A DNA stretch of 64,000 bases from Neolentinus lepideus HHB14362 ss-1. Its lineage: Eukaryota; Basidiomycota; Agaricomycetes; Gloeophyllales; Gloeophyllaceae. The notes beneath the pieces were generated by a model, which saw only the letters and a list, made by a program, of their open reading frames with translations, had not been told where the DNA came from and did no database searches. A program made the translations under genes and the position numbers. This document shows, piece by piece, positions 47,724 through 59,146 of this stretch; the first letter of the stretch is position 1; every line of letters starts with the position of its first letter. The DNA is taken from NCBI GenBank assembly GCA_001632425.1, contig KV425558.1, positions 568,388 through 632,387 on the forward strand, in the 5' to 3' direction.

Positions 47724-50010
47724 CTAGGGACGCTTTGGACAAACCGAGTCGTCCAATGTATACCGGCCCTGCCGCAGCAACGTCATAAGATCTTCTTCCA
47801 TATGAAGATCATCAAGTAACATTTTGTCTCGCCCTTCCATAGCCAAAGCGGAATGCTCCCATATCGGTTTCATCTTCTCCGCCGCGGCTTTGATCTGTCC
47901 TAGAAGAGGAAGAGTAACCTTAATGGGAGCGCCTGAGTCGAAGAGATTTTCCAGGGCGCAGTGCAGGAACCCTTGGTAGATAAGGGTAAGCAAGGGAGTC
48001 GATCATAGCAAGCCAATGCATTAGACATACAAACGTGGTGCTCGTCATCTTCGGGATATACCAAGGCAGCGTCGAGATAACACTTCGCGGCGGCAGCGAA
48101 ATGACTCTTCCGGGCCACGCAGCGTCTTAGTCATGACAAGCTGCTTGTGATAAAAACCTTTAACTCTGCGTATGATCCGATCAATCTCAAGTCCCAGTGG
48201 TGCATAGACTACTTACGACAGCGCTTGTCCTCGTGGATACACGACAAAGGACGAAATAAAACCCGGATCGTACTGCTCGTTTCTGCTCAGCGGTCGATCC
48301 TTGATGTCCCGAATGATGGCGTCCGCTTCTGACTACAACTCATTCAATTTTTCGACCGACTGTAGTGGAGACCTGGTTCCAACATTGGCCGCACATTCCT
48401 GTCACCTGGTCATAAACCTGCGCGAAGCAGCAAGATCAAGTCGCCCACCTGCATCATATACTCCAGCCTATGACATCGAACAGCACGAACAAATGTATCC
48501 GAGAAAATCACACCTCTCTCACTATCTGAAACTGTTGCCCATGTAGACCGGCCCCACTGAAGGACATCTATCGCGTTGGTGGCGAATTCTATAGCCAGCG
48601 TGTGATTTCCTTTTGCTTGGCCTTCAAGAAACGCGCGGAGGATCCAGCAACTGGGTAGTAGCCATGTCAACATCGAAGTTCACCGCTACTTGAAACGAGC
48701 ACGAGAAGACGAACCGCACTGTCATTGCCAGAGCAGGACGCACATTGTCCCAGCCGTGCTGGCGCTGGCGCCTCGCAGCGTCCTCCTTGATGGCTTGCGG
48801 CCCCTCCGACACCCAAGCTTTCGTCACCTGGCACTCAAAGAGCACTGCAAGGTGAAGTGCTAGTCAATGGATCATTGATGTCTGTTATATCAATGAGATT
48901 TCTCACTCTGATTCTGCAGCTTATCAATGAATGCAGGATCATCTATGGCGACAACACGAGAATCTCTCATCATGCCATTCGTCATGCTCTCTATAGCCTG
49001 AAGAATAAAGCTCAGCTTGTAAGAACAATAGTGTGTACCGGACAGAAGCAATCACCTTAGTGGATCCATGGTACATGAGCACGCCTTGTCTTTCGAGTTG
49101 TCTTCCAGAGTTCATGATCTGCACGCCATTGCTGTACTCCTGAAGGTTCAGCATATTAGCAAACAGTCTTAGTGAGACGATGTGATGTTACTTCATATGC
49201 CCCAAGAATAACCCATGCCTGTCAGATGATACTGGTGAGCGTTTTACCAGACTCGTATACTGTGTACGCACACTGCTAGAAACACTAGCAAATTCTTGGG
49301 CGACTAACTCGGGTTTCATGGCCAAAGCACGGTCCCAGGGAAATTGACCCTTCCAGGCCCCCACGTTTATTCCCTGTATTGACTGAGCACCCTTGCTTGC
49401 AGCGCGTTTAGCGGCCTGAAGTCCTTCTTCGTACTGCTTCAATTGCTTGACTTCTCCGGCGCTGAAGGACTTCTCATCCTTCAGCTTTAGGGTCGATATC
49501 GCTTTCTCCCATGCATAGACACTCCCAGTGTCCGCAGAAAGTGCCTGCCAGGAGAAGCGTGAACATCAACTAGTCGTAGGCAATCAGAGAAAGAAGCCGT
49601 CGCAGACTAACACTCAGCGCAGTTGCAAGTCGACCCCATGCTTTCGAGTAGTTGGGGTTGAGCTGGGTAGCCTACAATTTGATAGACTATTACTATGGAA
49701 CCAGGATATACATGTCGAGGGTGTACGAACCTCTTTTGCGTCAGTTGAAGCGTCCTGGTACCTGAATGTATATGATCGTGATGGATTACCTTCTTTACTC
49801 GATGGTAACAGTGGAGATCCAGTCTGAGACTAACCTTTGGAGACTGAGATGGCAGGCAGCCCGATTAGCGTACAGAACAGCGATATCCTCTTGGTCATCA
49901 TTACCCGTTGTGGCATTGATCGCCTCCGTGTACTTGTCAAGGGCAGCCTTGTGTTTTCCTTGGGTGAACAAGGAGTTACCTTCGCCCTTAAGCTGGAGCC
50001 AAGACATCAT
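47724..50010 (-). CDS. TPR-repeat protein
   Basis: Start near 50010 (MMSWLQLKGEGNSLFTQ). The N-terminal part is a TPR array of the Hsp70/Hsp90-cochaperone type: KGEGNSLFTQGKHKAALDKY, VLYANRAACHLSLQR, YQDASTDAKEATQLNPNYSK, AWGRLATALS. A longer conserved part follows (VYAWEKAISTLKLKDEKSFS, LKQYEEGLQAAKRAASKGAQ, WDRALAMKPELVAQEFA, LMYHGSTK, FECQVTKAWVSEGPQA, TLAIEFATNAIDVLQWG). The C-terminus (CYLDAALVYPEDDEHH, TLPLLGQIKAAAEKMKPIWE, LLDDLHMEEDLMTLLRQGRY) returns to helical-repeat character and stops at 47724. At least nine introns. TPRs bind peptide tails of partners; the partner is unknown. The gene sits inside the small-peptide cluster and looks unrelated to it. Confidence 0.83.
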
Positions 50011-50733
50011 AAACAACAAAGACTGAGTCAGGCTCAACACAACTTGAGCCAAGATTCGGTTTTTATTACTATACGGCGGCGAACTCAGGCTCGATCCACA
50101 GGGAAGGTGATAAATCATTTACACTAACTGCGTGTCGAGCACGTGGATGCAGCCGTCTCTCGTTCTCTCTTATGACGCCAGTCCTCTTCGTGCCTTTTTC
50201 ATCTGCTGGTTCGTCTTCGCCCCACCCACCTAGTGGCTCTGCGTGTTTGGTGGAGTGAGTTGCGACTTGTAATTGCTGAAACACCCGAATATTGTGGCTC
50301 GCGCCACCTCGGCATCTCGGCACCCGCCACAGCAGTAATCTCACCGCCATTCGTTAGAGAAATCTGCTAAAGCCCAAATGACAGAGAATTTGTGGGCTGC
50401 ATTCGTGCTCTTTCACCTTTGTTAAAAGCCTCTGCGTCTCTCTGTCGAACTCTACCACGAATACCTTCATGGTACACCAGGTAAGATATAACAGTCCTCG
50501 TACATACATGCCGGGACTATTCAGCTATTAAGGGGTTGAGTTCGGATGAAACGCAAGCACAGGTTCACAGTATGAGCTAGACTGCACCAGTGACCTACCC
50601 GTTATTGATGACAATACGATCGGGCTTTGGAACGAATGGGGTTTTCTATCCAGGTTAATGAGTAGTATATAAGAACGAGTGATTCCTCCCCGTAGCATAG
50701 ACAACCCCCGGTCCCCAGACACAACGCTTGACG
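50011..50733. other. Divergent promoter region
   Basis: This separates the TPR gene (-) from peptide 3 (+). A TATA-like GTATATAAG lies at 50665-50673, about 60 bases before the ATG at 50734. Confidence 0.5.
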
Positions 50734-50907
50734 ATGCTCGACAGTCGATTCGTTGGATTCATCTTAATCGCGCTTTCGGCAATAGCCATGGCCACACCTA
50801 CAACGACTACGAGCACCTTACCATGCTGTTCGTGTATCTTGCCAAGTCAAGGGGACTTGCGCGTCAGAGCTGAAGACATCCAATGCAAGAAGTGTGCCTG
50901 CGGTTGA
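50734..50907 (+). CDS. Small secreted Cys-rich peptide 3
   Basis: 57 residues. The signal peptide MLDSRFVGFILIALSAIAMA is followed by a Thr-rich spacer TPTTTTSTLP and CC-S-C, 16 residues, then C-KK-C-A-C-G at the C-terminus. The CC-x-C and C-x2-C blocks match peptides 4 and 5, and the signal peptide has the same M-L-x-x-R start. The mature region has little else in common with them. Secretion is inferred; the function is unknown. Confidence 0.72.
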   Translation: MLDSRFVGFILIALSAIAMATPTTTTSTLPCCSCILPSQGDLRVRAEDIQCKKCACG

Positions 50908-51719
50908 CTCTGTAAGCAGTCATTTCCCTGGGGAATGACCGCAAATCACTCACCTTTAGCACCTCGAAAGAGTCTTCGGCAAAGCTTGAAACTCGGACAT
51001 AAAAGTCCTTGGTGGCATAAAGCCGGGATGAAGACCTAGCGGGATAATTAGGAAACTGAAATACAAATACACTGCACCGTTTGTGTATAAAGGAGATGTG
51101 TTATTATTGATCTAAACGAGGACGTACCCATACCACCCTGATTAGCATTACTCTGACGTTGTGGATACATGTCGTATCAACAAGTGCAAAATAACATTAA
51201 TCAATTATGTCGGGAGGCATGTTCCCATATCATCACCATCGCGGTCCATCAAAAGGCGATGATCTCGTGGCTGAAACACAGTGCACATAAGTTTCTACGA
51301 GTACCCAAGAATGAACATGGGGATCGAGTTTCCAGTTAGAAAGGACAGGTGGCGGAGCTGCTGTATTTCGGAGTAAGTAGCCTCAGCCACACCAAACTGG
51401 TCATGGTTGAATTATGATGGAGGTTCTCTGCTGATTCAAGGCTTAGATGAAGAGTAAAAGTAAAGGAGACTTAGCTTAGCCCACGACAGCACAGATTTCC
51501 AAAGACTCGCCTGACACGAAAAAGTTAGACGCGGCACAACATTGCGCAAGACCCAGATACCCTCGATGTAATAGAAAGTATATTATCACGATTGATCCGC
51601 TTGATCCGAAGGGAGGGCTTGGCTCATCGCGTGCACGAAAGCTTTGGCGGTAACATCTTAAACAGATTTCATAATGTCACACCAGTTCTTCCGACTACCT
51701 CAATTCTGTGGCATACCCG
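50908..51719. other. No confident gene
   Basis: AT-rich intergenic DNA upstream of the segmental duplication. Confidence 0.5.
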
Positions 51720-52779
51720 CGGGCTGGATCCAGGTGGTGTGGTGATCGCGGCGTAGAGTCACTCTGGATTTGGAAAACCCATTATGATTGACAAATGACC
51801 ACGCTTGCGACGTAGGAGCGTCTGTCATCGCAGGAGTCAGTAAATTGAGAGGTACCATCTAATGAGTGGGAGATACACCACTCACCTGATTCAGGACATG
51901 TGCTACACTTTAATTGGGCTTGTGCTTCTACCTACTAACATCGACAAGTCAGGTGCAGTTTACGACATTTGATCCATGCGAACCCCGTTACTGACGGGGG
52001 AGGTTCTAAACCGTGAGTCTAAGGTGTATGCACTTGAAGGATATATCGGTAGTAGGGGATACGGAGATAGGAATACGAGACCAGCCGGCGGGCCGCTGTC
52101 AGGGAAGAGTTTGAACACGGCGATTTGACCTAGCCATACGAGAGAACTTATTCATGTGGCTATACTGGAGTAGGCCGTCTGGATAGCAATGATCATAACT
52201 CCTAGAATGAAGACTAAGCCACTGCTGAAACACCAATCAGATTATACGGAGGAACTAATACAGGTGTCGGGATCGTCGTCACGTCACTCTTGTACATGCA
52301 CACGTGGGATGACTCTATAGGCTCTTTACTGGTATATATCGTCTGTCGAACCGATCTAAGCACTTGTAAAGAAGAATGAGCAGCAGAGTTGCGACATACC
52401 GCGGTACATCAGGTTGACAGCATAGACGCTCCATAACTGTAATTAGCGCCCAGGAACGGAAATATCAATAGCTCATACATCAATGACTGCGAGTCGGCGA
52501 AACACCTGAAGAGACGGTCTGATGAATGATGCTCCTTAATCAAAGTAGAGACGGCACGAGAGGTCAACGCCACAGCGACAAACTGCAGGGCGGCCAACGA
52601 ACACAGGTATAGACAACCGACAACTGGCCTAGCTTGTCGGCATGATGTGTCGGCGGCAATTGTGCAGACAAGTCAACGCTAAGGCCGGCCGCCGATGGCA
52701 GTGGTAGACCCAAGAGCCACAAGGGCAGACATAATTCCGAGCCTGAGTGGGAACGAGAAAATCCGCAGTTAGAGGCAAA

Positions 52780-52796
52780 AACACATAAAAGGCGGA
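52780..52796 (+). promoter_or_regulatory. Conserved TATA-like box of peptide 4
   Basis: AACACATAAAAGGCGG is preserved at both copies (here and 55312-55327), about 90 bases before each ATG, while nearby noncoding sequence differs. Confidence 0.6.
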
Positions 52797-52882
52797 TATT
52801 CAAGACCAAAACTTACAGTAAACACCCTCATCATCTTCAGCGGACATCGCAAGCCACAACATCAACTCTTACCTCATTCATA

Positions 52883-53050
52883 ATGTTGAGCACTCGTCTT
52901 TTTGCCATCATCCTCGCTGCTTTCGCTGGCGTAGCTTTGGCCACCCCTTCCCCTCAAAACAGCGATTTGCCATGCTGCCCATGCCCGCCTCTGAACCCCA
53001 AATTTGGTCCTGGTCCTGTATGCCGAGAGTGCGGGGTGTGCGATGCATAA
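52883..53050 (+). CDS. Small secreted Cys-rich peptide 4
   Basis: 55 residues. The signal peptide MLSTRLFAIILAAFAGVALA is followed by TPSPQNSDLP and CC-P-C-PPLNPKFGPGPV-C-RE-C-GV-C-DA. It is the tandem paralogue of peptide 5 (55416). Six cysteines are spaced CC-x-C-x12-C-x2-C-x2-C. Shortly after the stop, a GTGAGT...CAG pair (53063-53117) could be a 3' UTR intron kept in both copies. Not a hydrophobin (too short, different cysteine layout) and not a lipopeptide mating pheromone (no CaaX end). Secreted effector, antimicrobial or metal-binding roles are all guesses. Confidence 0.8.
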   Translation: MLSTRLFAIILAAFAGVALATPSPQNSDLPCCPCPPLNPKFGPGPVCRECGVCDA

Positions 53051-53622
53051 TCTAAATGTCACTGTGAGTCACGTTCATACGAAGATACGTTGATCAAATG
53101 CTCACCGTACTGTGGCAGCCAGCCCGATAACATTGGCGGACTTAACACGAAGCACTTCACAAGGAGAAGCGGTAGTCGAAACAGTAGAACGGAGATGCCG
53201 GTGGGATAGGACTTAGTGTCATGTGGAAGCCTCTTTCCTCTTTCGCGTCGTGTAAAGGATTTCAGCAGCATGAATGATAACATTCTTGATATTGGACTTC
53301 CACCAAGATGCTGATGGTCTTCGACAAGTCAGATAAAGCTATGAATCAGCTCATGTGCCCCATCCAAGACCACCTTCCCAGCTTCCGGGGCCGCATCATG
53401 AGGTCATAGATGGAACTACCAGTAGTGTAGATGGAACACAAGTCGTGATCAGTAATTTGCACAGCCATCGGTCCTGTACTTCTTGTGGTAGGATCGTGCA
53501 AAGTCCGTCCCTGTTCGTGTAGTGAAGGTGAGTATCTTCTGGTGTATAGCAGAATCACTTTCCTAGGCTCTGACACCAGTTAGAATAGTACGGATTCACT
53601 GAGATGTCTAAGGACTTACTCT

Positions 53623-53659
53623 GTGAGTGAGAACTATGGACTCCGTAGTTCTCACTCAC
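53623..53659. repeat. Near-perfect 37-base palindrome
   Basis: GTGAGTGAGAACTA pairs with TAGTTCTCACTCAC around a very short centre with one mismatch. It lies just outside copy 1 of the duplication. Confidence 0.85.
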
Positions 53660-54915
53660 TAGTATGGAGGAACACAAAATTGGTAATGACGGTCTTGAGA
53701 TTCTACGATAAGGATTGAAGGGATATTGCCGACTTGGGTGTGATGGCTTCAGTAATTCCATCTTAATGTCGCAAACGTCTTTGCGTTCCATACACGAAAC
53801 ATGGTAGGCCGGGTGGTTGACTTCAACAACCGGGTATAAAAGTGGCAAGGCTATGGGAAGGGCCAAAACTTAGCATACTCCGCTCTCTCGATCGCTTCGC
53901 AACTTGAGCGATTTGATGCGCTGTCTAGAAATGGGTGCCGGAATGCCTGTCACAATTATGTTCGTCATTTATTAGCTAGTGTCTAAGCAGGGCCCGGATA
54001 TTCACAGGAGCAATGATGATCCACTTAATCCGGATGAAGTGCTAGACTCACCGCACGCAATGGAACTGTCACGGCAGCGTCGTGAACGAGTTCCATAACA
54101 TCACATCGGTACCTTCGATTGCTTGTTCTGTGGTGTGGCATAATAGTACGGTCGAGGTATAAAGGCACCCCGGATTCGGAAACCCACCACAACTGGCAAA
54201 CGACCACGCTTGCAACGTAGAGGCGTCTGTCACAGCAGGAGTTAGTAATCCATAAGTTATGACTGGGAGAGTTACCACTTACGTAACTGATTCAGAACAT
54301 GTGCTACGGCTGCGTTTGTGCATCCACGGAGCATTGACAAGTCGTAGTCAGGTGCAATCTAGGATGTTCGATCCATGCGAACTACTGATAGATGGGGCCC
54401 GAAACTGTGAGTCCAGAGTGGGTGCACTTAATGGATGTGTCGGGAGTAAGGAATACGGAGACGGGGGTGCGAGACCTGCCGCTGTCAAGGAAGAGTCCGA
54501 ATACAGCGGTTTGACATAGCTATACAAGAGAGATTAGTCAGGAGGCTATACCGGCGCAGGCTGTCTGGATGGCGACCGAATAAAGTTGCGGTCAAGCGAT
54601 CATAATTCCTACAATGAAAACTGAGTTACTGCTCGGATCAGATTATATTGAGGAACTAATACAGGTGTCGAATCATCGTCAAATTATTCTTGCAGAGACG
54701 TACATAGGAGCATATTACGGGTGCATATCATCATCAACCAATCTAAGCACTTGTAAGGGGGAATGAACAACAAAATTGCAACATACCGCGGCACATCAGT
54801 CCAGGTACAGAGCCTCGCCCCACAGGCTACAGCTCTAATTAGCGCTCAGGAACGGGAATGTTAATAGCTCGTACGTCAACGACTGCGATTCGGCGAAACA
54901 CCTGAAGACAACGGT

Positions 54916-55087
54916 CTGCATCAAAAAAATGCTGGGCCGAGAAGGACATGCCTTAATTTTACTTAGATGACTTTTGGACATCTTTCTCTGCCTTATTTTG
55001 TCTTTAAAAAAGGCATCCTAAGACCAAAAAAATACCCGAAAAGGTCGGCCTAAGCCAAAAAGTCCGTTCGGCATTTTCCTGATGCAG
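54916..55087. mobile_element. Probable MITE inserted in duplication copy 2
   Basis: Aligning the two copies shows extra sequence here. Its ends are imperfect inverted repeats: CTGCATCAAAAAAATGC on the left and the reverse complement of CTGCATCAGGAAAATGC on the right. No coding capacity. The target duplication is unclear. Confidence 0.65.
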
Positions 55088-55415
55088 TGAATGATCCTCC
55101 ATAATCAAGGCAGAGACGGGCACCAGGGGTCAACGCCACAACGCAGCACGGCCAGCGAGCACCGGCCACTTGCCCAGCGAATGATGTGTCAGCGGCAATT
55201 TTGCAGACAAAGTTGATACCGAGACCGATGGCCCTGTCAAACCCGAGAGCCACAAGGGCAGACATAATTCCGAGCCTGAGTGGGAATGAGAAGAGTCGCA
55301 GTTAGAGGCAAAAACACATAAAAGGCGGGTCTTCAAGGGTAAGATTTACAGTAGACACCCTCAGCATCTTCAACGGACGTCGCAAGCCACAACACCAACT
55401 CTTACCTCATTCATA

Positions 55416-55574
55416 ATGTTGAGCATTCGTCTGGTTGCCATCATCCTCGCTGCCTTCGCTGGCGTAGCTTTGGCCACCCCCTCACCTCAATTGGAGTGCT
55501 GCCCATGCCCGCCTCTGAACCCCAAATTTGGTCTTGGTCCTGAGTGCCGAAAGTGCGGGGTGTGTGATGCATAA
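55416..55574 (+). CDS. Small secreted Cys-rich peptide 5
   Basis: 52 residues. The signal peptide MLSIRLVAIILAAFAGVALA is followed by TPSPQLE and CC-P-C-PPLNPKFGLGPE-C-RK-C-GV-C-DA. Compared with peptide 4, nine bases are missing in frame in the spacer, and several residues differ, but all six cysteines and their spacing are kept. Flanking noncoding DNA has out-of-frame indels, so the reading frame appears to be under selection. The TATA-like box and the possible 3' UTR intron are also kept. Confidence 0.8.
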   Translation: MLSIRLVAIILAAFAGVALATPSPQLECCPCPPLNPKFGLGPECRKCGVCDA

Positions 55575-56035
55575 TCTGACTATCATTGTGAGTCACGTCC
55601 ATACGAAGATACGCTGATCAAATGCTCACCGTACTTTGGCAGCCAGCCCGATAACACTCGTGGGCCTAACACGGGACACTTCACAATGAGAAGCGGTAGC
55701 CGAAACAGTAGAATGGAGATGACGGTTTAATTCAAGGACGCAGTGTCGCATGTTTTCGCACCATGTAAAGGATTTCGGCAGCATAAATCATAATATTCTT
55801 GATATTGCTCTTCCGCCGAGATACTGATGTTCTTCGACAAGTGAGGCAAGACTATGAATCTACTCATGTGCCATTTGGCCGTCCAAGACCATCTTCTGCA
55901 TCTTCGCAACTGCCGGGGCTGCGTCGTAGATAGAATCTAGTACTGAGTGCAGACGGAACACGGCTGAGGGTCATGATCAGTAATTTGCACTGCCACTGTT
56001 CCTGAACTTCTTGCGGTAACTACAGTCCCGGACAG

Positions 56036-57420
56036 GCAAAGACAACAAATTTGTTTCCGGTCGAGCCAGAGTTTTTTTACGTGAAACCGACCTCGGATTT
56101 GGACTCAGAGAGGTTAAAAACGTCCAAAAATGGTGTCACCAATATTTTTCCACGACATTTTGATACGGCCAAAATTTTGGGCCATTTCAACGGCATTATA
56201 TACCCTTACCGGGCCCCCGGGTCTGACCTGGACTGTCTGTGACCTGTGAAAAGAATTGTCTCTGGTCCTTCCTGGGCCGATATCAGCTAAAATTTACAAC
56301 ACATGTTAGTCAGATTTCCATATCTGGCCTGAACTTAAGAGTGATCGTGGCATATCGGCCCGTCCGATTATTAGATTTAAGCCAAATTCAGACTCAGCTC
56401 ATCAAAAGGAGTCGATTGGCATATTTTTCGTATTTTTCCCGATTTATTTTGTATACGGCCAAATTTTCGGCCTATCCTGACCCATTATTGGGGGTTACAG
56501 GGGGTTTACGAGAAATCGGCTCGTACCAATCACTTCCTTAGTACAGTTTCCTTCACTAAGACTCGGTGCCTCCGCCTGGCCCGAACCAAGGCGCCGGAGG
56601 CGCCCGGAAGAAAATTTGAAACATAAACTTGGACAAAAGATGCGTAAATACACATTTTGATTTTTTTGGATGATTACGTAATCATTCAAATATTGGGTTC
56701 AACATACCAGAAGTCTAGTATGCTTAGTGTGTAAGGCTGGCATGGCTCCTTTGACAAAAAGACAGCATCAACCAAAGCAGCAACACTTGTCAGGTGCCAA
56801 TTCCAGGTTTCTTACCAACTGAGTACTGCTCCGTCAGCCAAGGCCTAACACAGAACCCACTGCGGAAAATTCTGCTCACACCAGTGTATTGGTGCGAACA
56901 TCATGATGAACCATAAAATATTACTAAATTAAATCTTCATATGCTCTGTACCACCCCATATCATAACAGTAGTGGTAGTGTTCTGTAGTCACATTAGAAG
57001 TCCGACCGGTATAAGCTGAGATAAGTTGCCCGATATGGGAACTCCGACTCAACTCCGACTCAAATTCAAATATCGGAGGGGTCAAAATCTCAAAATCATG
57101 AATTCGGAAAATGTAACCTGATAGGTCGAAAGCTACTACAAAAAGGAGTCGATTCGTATAGTTTTTGTCCCAACACGAATTTCTTCCGAGGTCCTGATAT
57201 GGTTGCAGTCCCGCCTATTGCCGAGTGGTCGGTTTTGAGCGGAAGGCACTGTACTACACAGCCAGGCAGGTTGTTTAAAATTCTTTCAACAAAATACGAG
57301 TTCACATATTCTTAAGAAAGTGCTAAGATTATTTTAAACACATCCTTCATTAAAAATATGTGAAACCACCCACTTGTAATATTATCCGACTTTCGAGTTT
57401 TTAGAAAGTTTGCAAAAGCC
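56036..57420. other. AT-rich, repeat-like, no gene
   Basis: Short palindromic motifs recur: TACGGCCAAAATTTTGGGCC at 56164, TACGGCCAAATTTTCGGCC at 56454, and AAAAGGAGTCGATT at 56404 and 57139. This is probably a decayed transposon. Confidence 0.5.
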
Positions 57421-57753
57421 GTGCACGTGCGTCGCATGGCCTTCCCAACTAGGACTTGTCGTGCAGTGACATCAATCACTCAATATGTTTCATTTCAGGG
57501 TAAACATTTTATTGTGGATTATATCAAATATACATGTAATTCAACAGTAGCTATATTGGAGAGCATTCAACCTGCACAGAGATTCACTAACATTTGCGAA
57601 GAGTGTCATGAGACTCAAGACTGTCAGATGGCAGATCAGATTGCGTACCTCGAACAGTATCAGAGACAGCAGCAGATGCAGGCTGCTAGGGAACAGCACG
57701 GTGATACGCACAGACACACGATGAAACCCGCGGAAAAGAGACCTAAAGTGTAG
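57421..57753 (+). CDS. Possible C-terminal exon of a hypothetical protein
   Basis: The frame ends with MADQIAYLEQYQRQQQMQAA and a basic tail PAEKRPKV at 57753, looking like a real C-terminus with a short Gln-rich helix. No ATG opens it (GTG only), no upstream exon was found, and the surroundings are transposon-like, so a TE fragment is likely. Confidence 0.25.
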   Translation: MHVRRMAFPTRTCRAVTSITQYVSFQGKHFIVDYIKYTCNSTVAILESIQPAQRFTNICEECHETQDCQMADQIAYLEQYQRQQQMQAAREQHGDTHRHTMKPAEKRPKV

Positions 57754-58983
57754 ACACAACCACAAAGCAAACACCAAAGCCCTTGGTGTCAGATGGCTGC
57801 GAGGCCCGGGGTAGCGAAGGGTAATATAGTTCAGAGGGGATGGGTGGAGGTGAGATGTATAGGTGGGGCTAAAGGAAGGTTGGCGCCAAGTCGCTACTCG
57901 GCGGCAGTCTGTAGGGTGAAGGCGACGCTATGCGCTATGTAGCACGGCGCGGTATGGGCGCTGTATGATAGTCCTGTTCAGCGCTATGTGGTCTTCGACG
58001 CTTTATAGTGGAGCGCTGCTGGTAGTCGCTATCTCTAACTCGGACGTATATCGACTCTGATTAGCACTACGCTACAGCGCACGAGGCTGTCTTGGAGAAG
58101 GGAACGTATAAGGGGCGACTTACGAACAGCGACGCTATGCTGGCGTATTCTGTCGCTATCTCTAGGTGAAGTCGGAGGTACGCAAGAGTACCTAAACGCG
58201 AGTCGCAAGACGGACTTAGAAAGAAAGCTCTGATGCAAGACTGAGGTCTGAAGTGTGTGGTGAAGATAACTTGTTGTGCAGATAGTAAAGTAATGGCTTA
58301 AATACATAAGAAAGACTACTCCGTGTCCGATCCTATCTACCTACGACGGCAAGTTGTGCCTCTGCTCAGCCTCACATCCATACAACTTGTACTGCCTTGC
58401 TCCTAATCCACATGCGCTCTGCGACCAATAACCTGCGCGACCAACTCTAGCACGCGCGCCGTTCCGCGGACGGGAGCCAGTCGGGTGCGTCTTGACTTTG
58501 CGTTAGGGCGCGCCTCTTCGATAATCCGGGGGCGGGCTATGCTGCCGATGCTAGCGCGATGCTGCCGAAAGAGGGATAAAGGGCGGGGCCGCTCTGGGGT
58601 GCAGCGGTGTTGTGATAGCCGTGGTCGCGCCATGTGTCGATGCGCACTGCACGCATAAGGAAAGTCGCGCCAATAGAACTTGCGCTGATCCGAGGCGACG
58701 GCGGGCTGTACGCCATATGGAAAGGCGCCCTGAGACACCGCCTCGGTTCGGTCCGCAGTAAGAACGCCGGCGGACGCCTGCCGAAATGCCGATGACTCGA
58801 CTGAATGACGCCCGACGTCCGAGCTACCGAGGAGCCATCCTAAGTCCGCCGAGGAGCCGAGAGCCTTGTCGCTGGTGCATAGGGTCGCTAGTGCGCAGAG
58901 TACCGACAGTGCGCTATTGAGTCGCTAAGTCACCGTTCCCACGAAGCGCGCAGAATCGCCCTAAGTCGCGTTTTCTGGGGTCA
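57754..58983. other. GC-rich repeat-like DNA
   Basis: Variants of GCGCTATG and GTCGCTA recur through 57890-58970. No gene is supported. Confidence 0.45.
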
Positions 58984-59110
58984 GAAGCCAACGGGGCCTA
59001 TCAACGGGTATACCCATGGGTGTCCGACGCTGTACCCGTAGTGCACCCACACTCAAATCCACGTTGATGGGTCAGGTATGGGTACACGGGTACCCGCGAG
59101 CTTTGGCTTC
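58984..59110. mobile_element. Short palindromic, hAT-MITE-like element
   Basis: GAAGCCAA at the left end is inverted as TTGGCTTC at the right end. Inside, CGGGTATACCCAT faces ATGGGTACACGGGTACCCG. It is 127 bases and non-coding, with GGGTACCCG motifs common at hAT ends (from memory). Confidence 0.5.
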
Positions 59111-59146
59111 AGAAGCGCATCAGAAGCGCACTTTGCGAGACCTGTC

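Larger units (their letters stand above)
51720..53525 (+). repeat. Segmental duplication, copy 1
   Basis: Collinear with 54150-56035. Shared blocks include GACCACGCTTGC near 51799 and 54211, GATCCATGCGAAC near 51971 and 54369, GGTCAACGCCACA near 52562 and 55128, and the whole peptide gene with its flanks. Noncoding parts have diverged by substitutions and indels, so the event is not recent. The copies are in the same orientation. Confidence 0.9.
54150..56035 (+). repeat. Segmental duplication, copy 2
   Basis: Direct copy of 51720-53525, with the peptide start codons 2,533 bases apart. It carries a 172-base insertion with inverted ends at 54916-55087 that copy 1 lacks. Confidence 0.9.
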
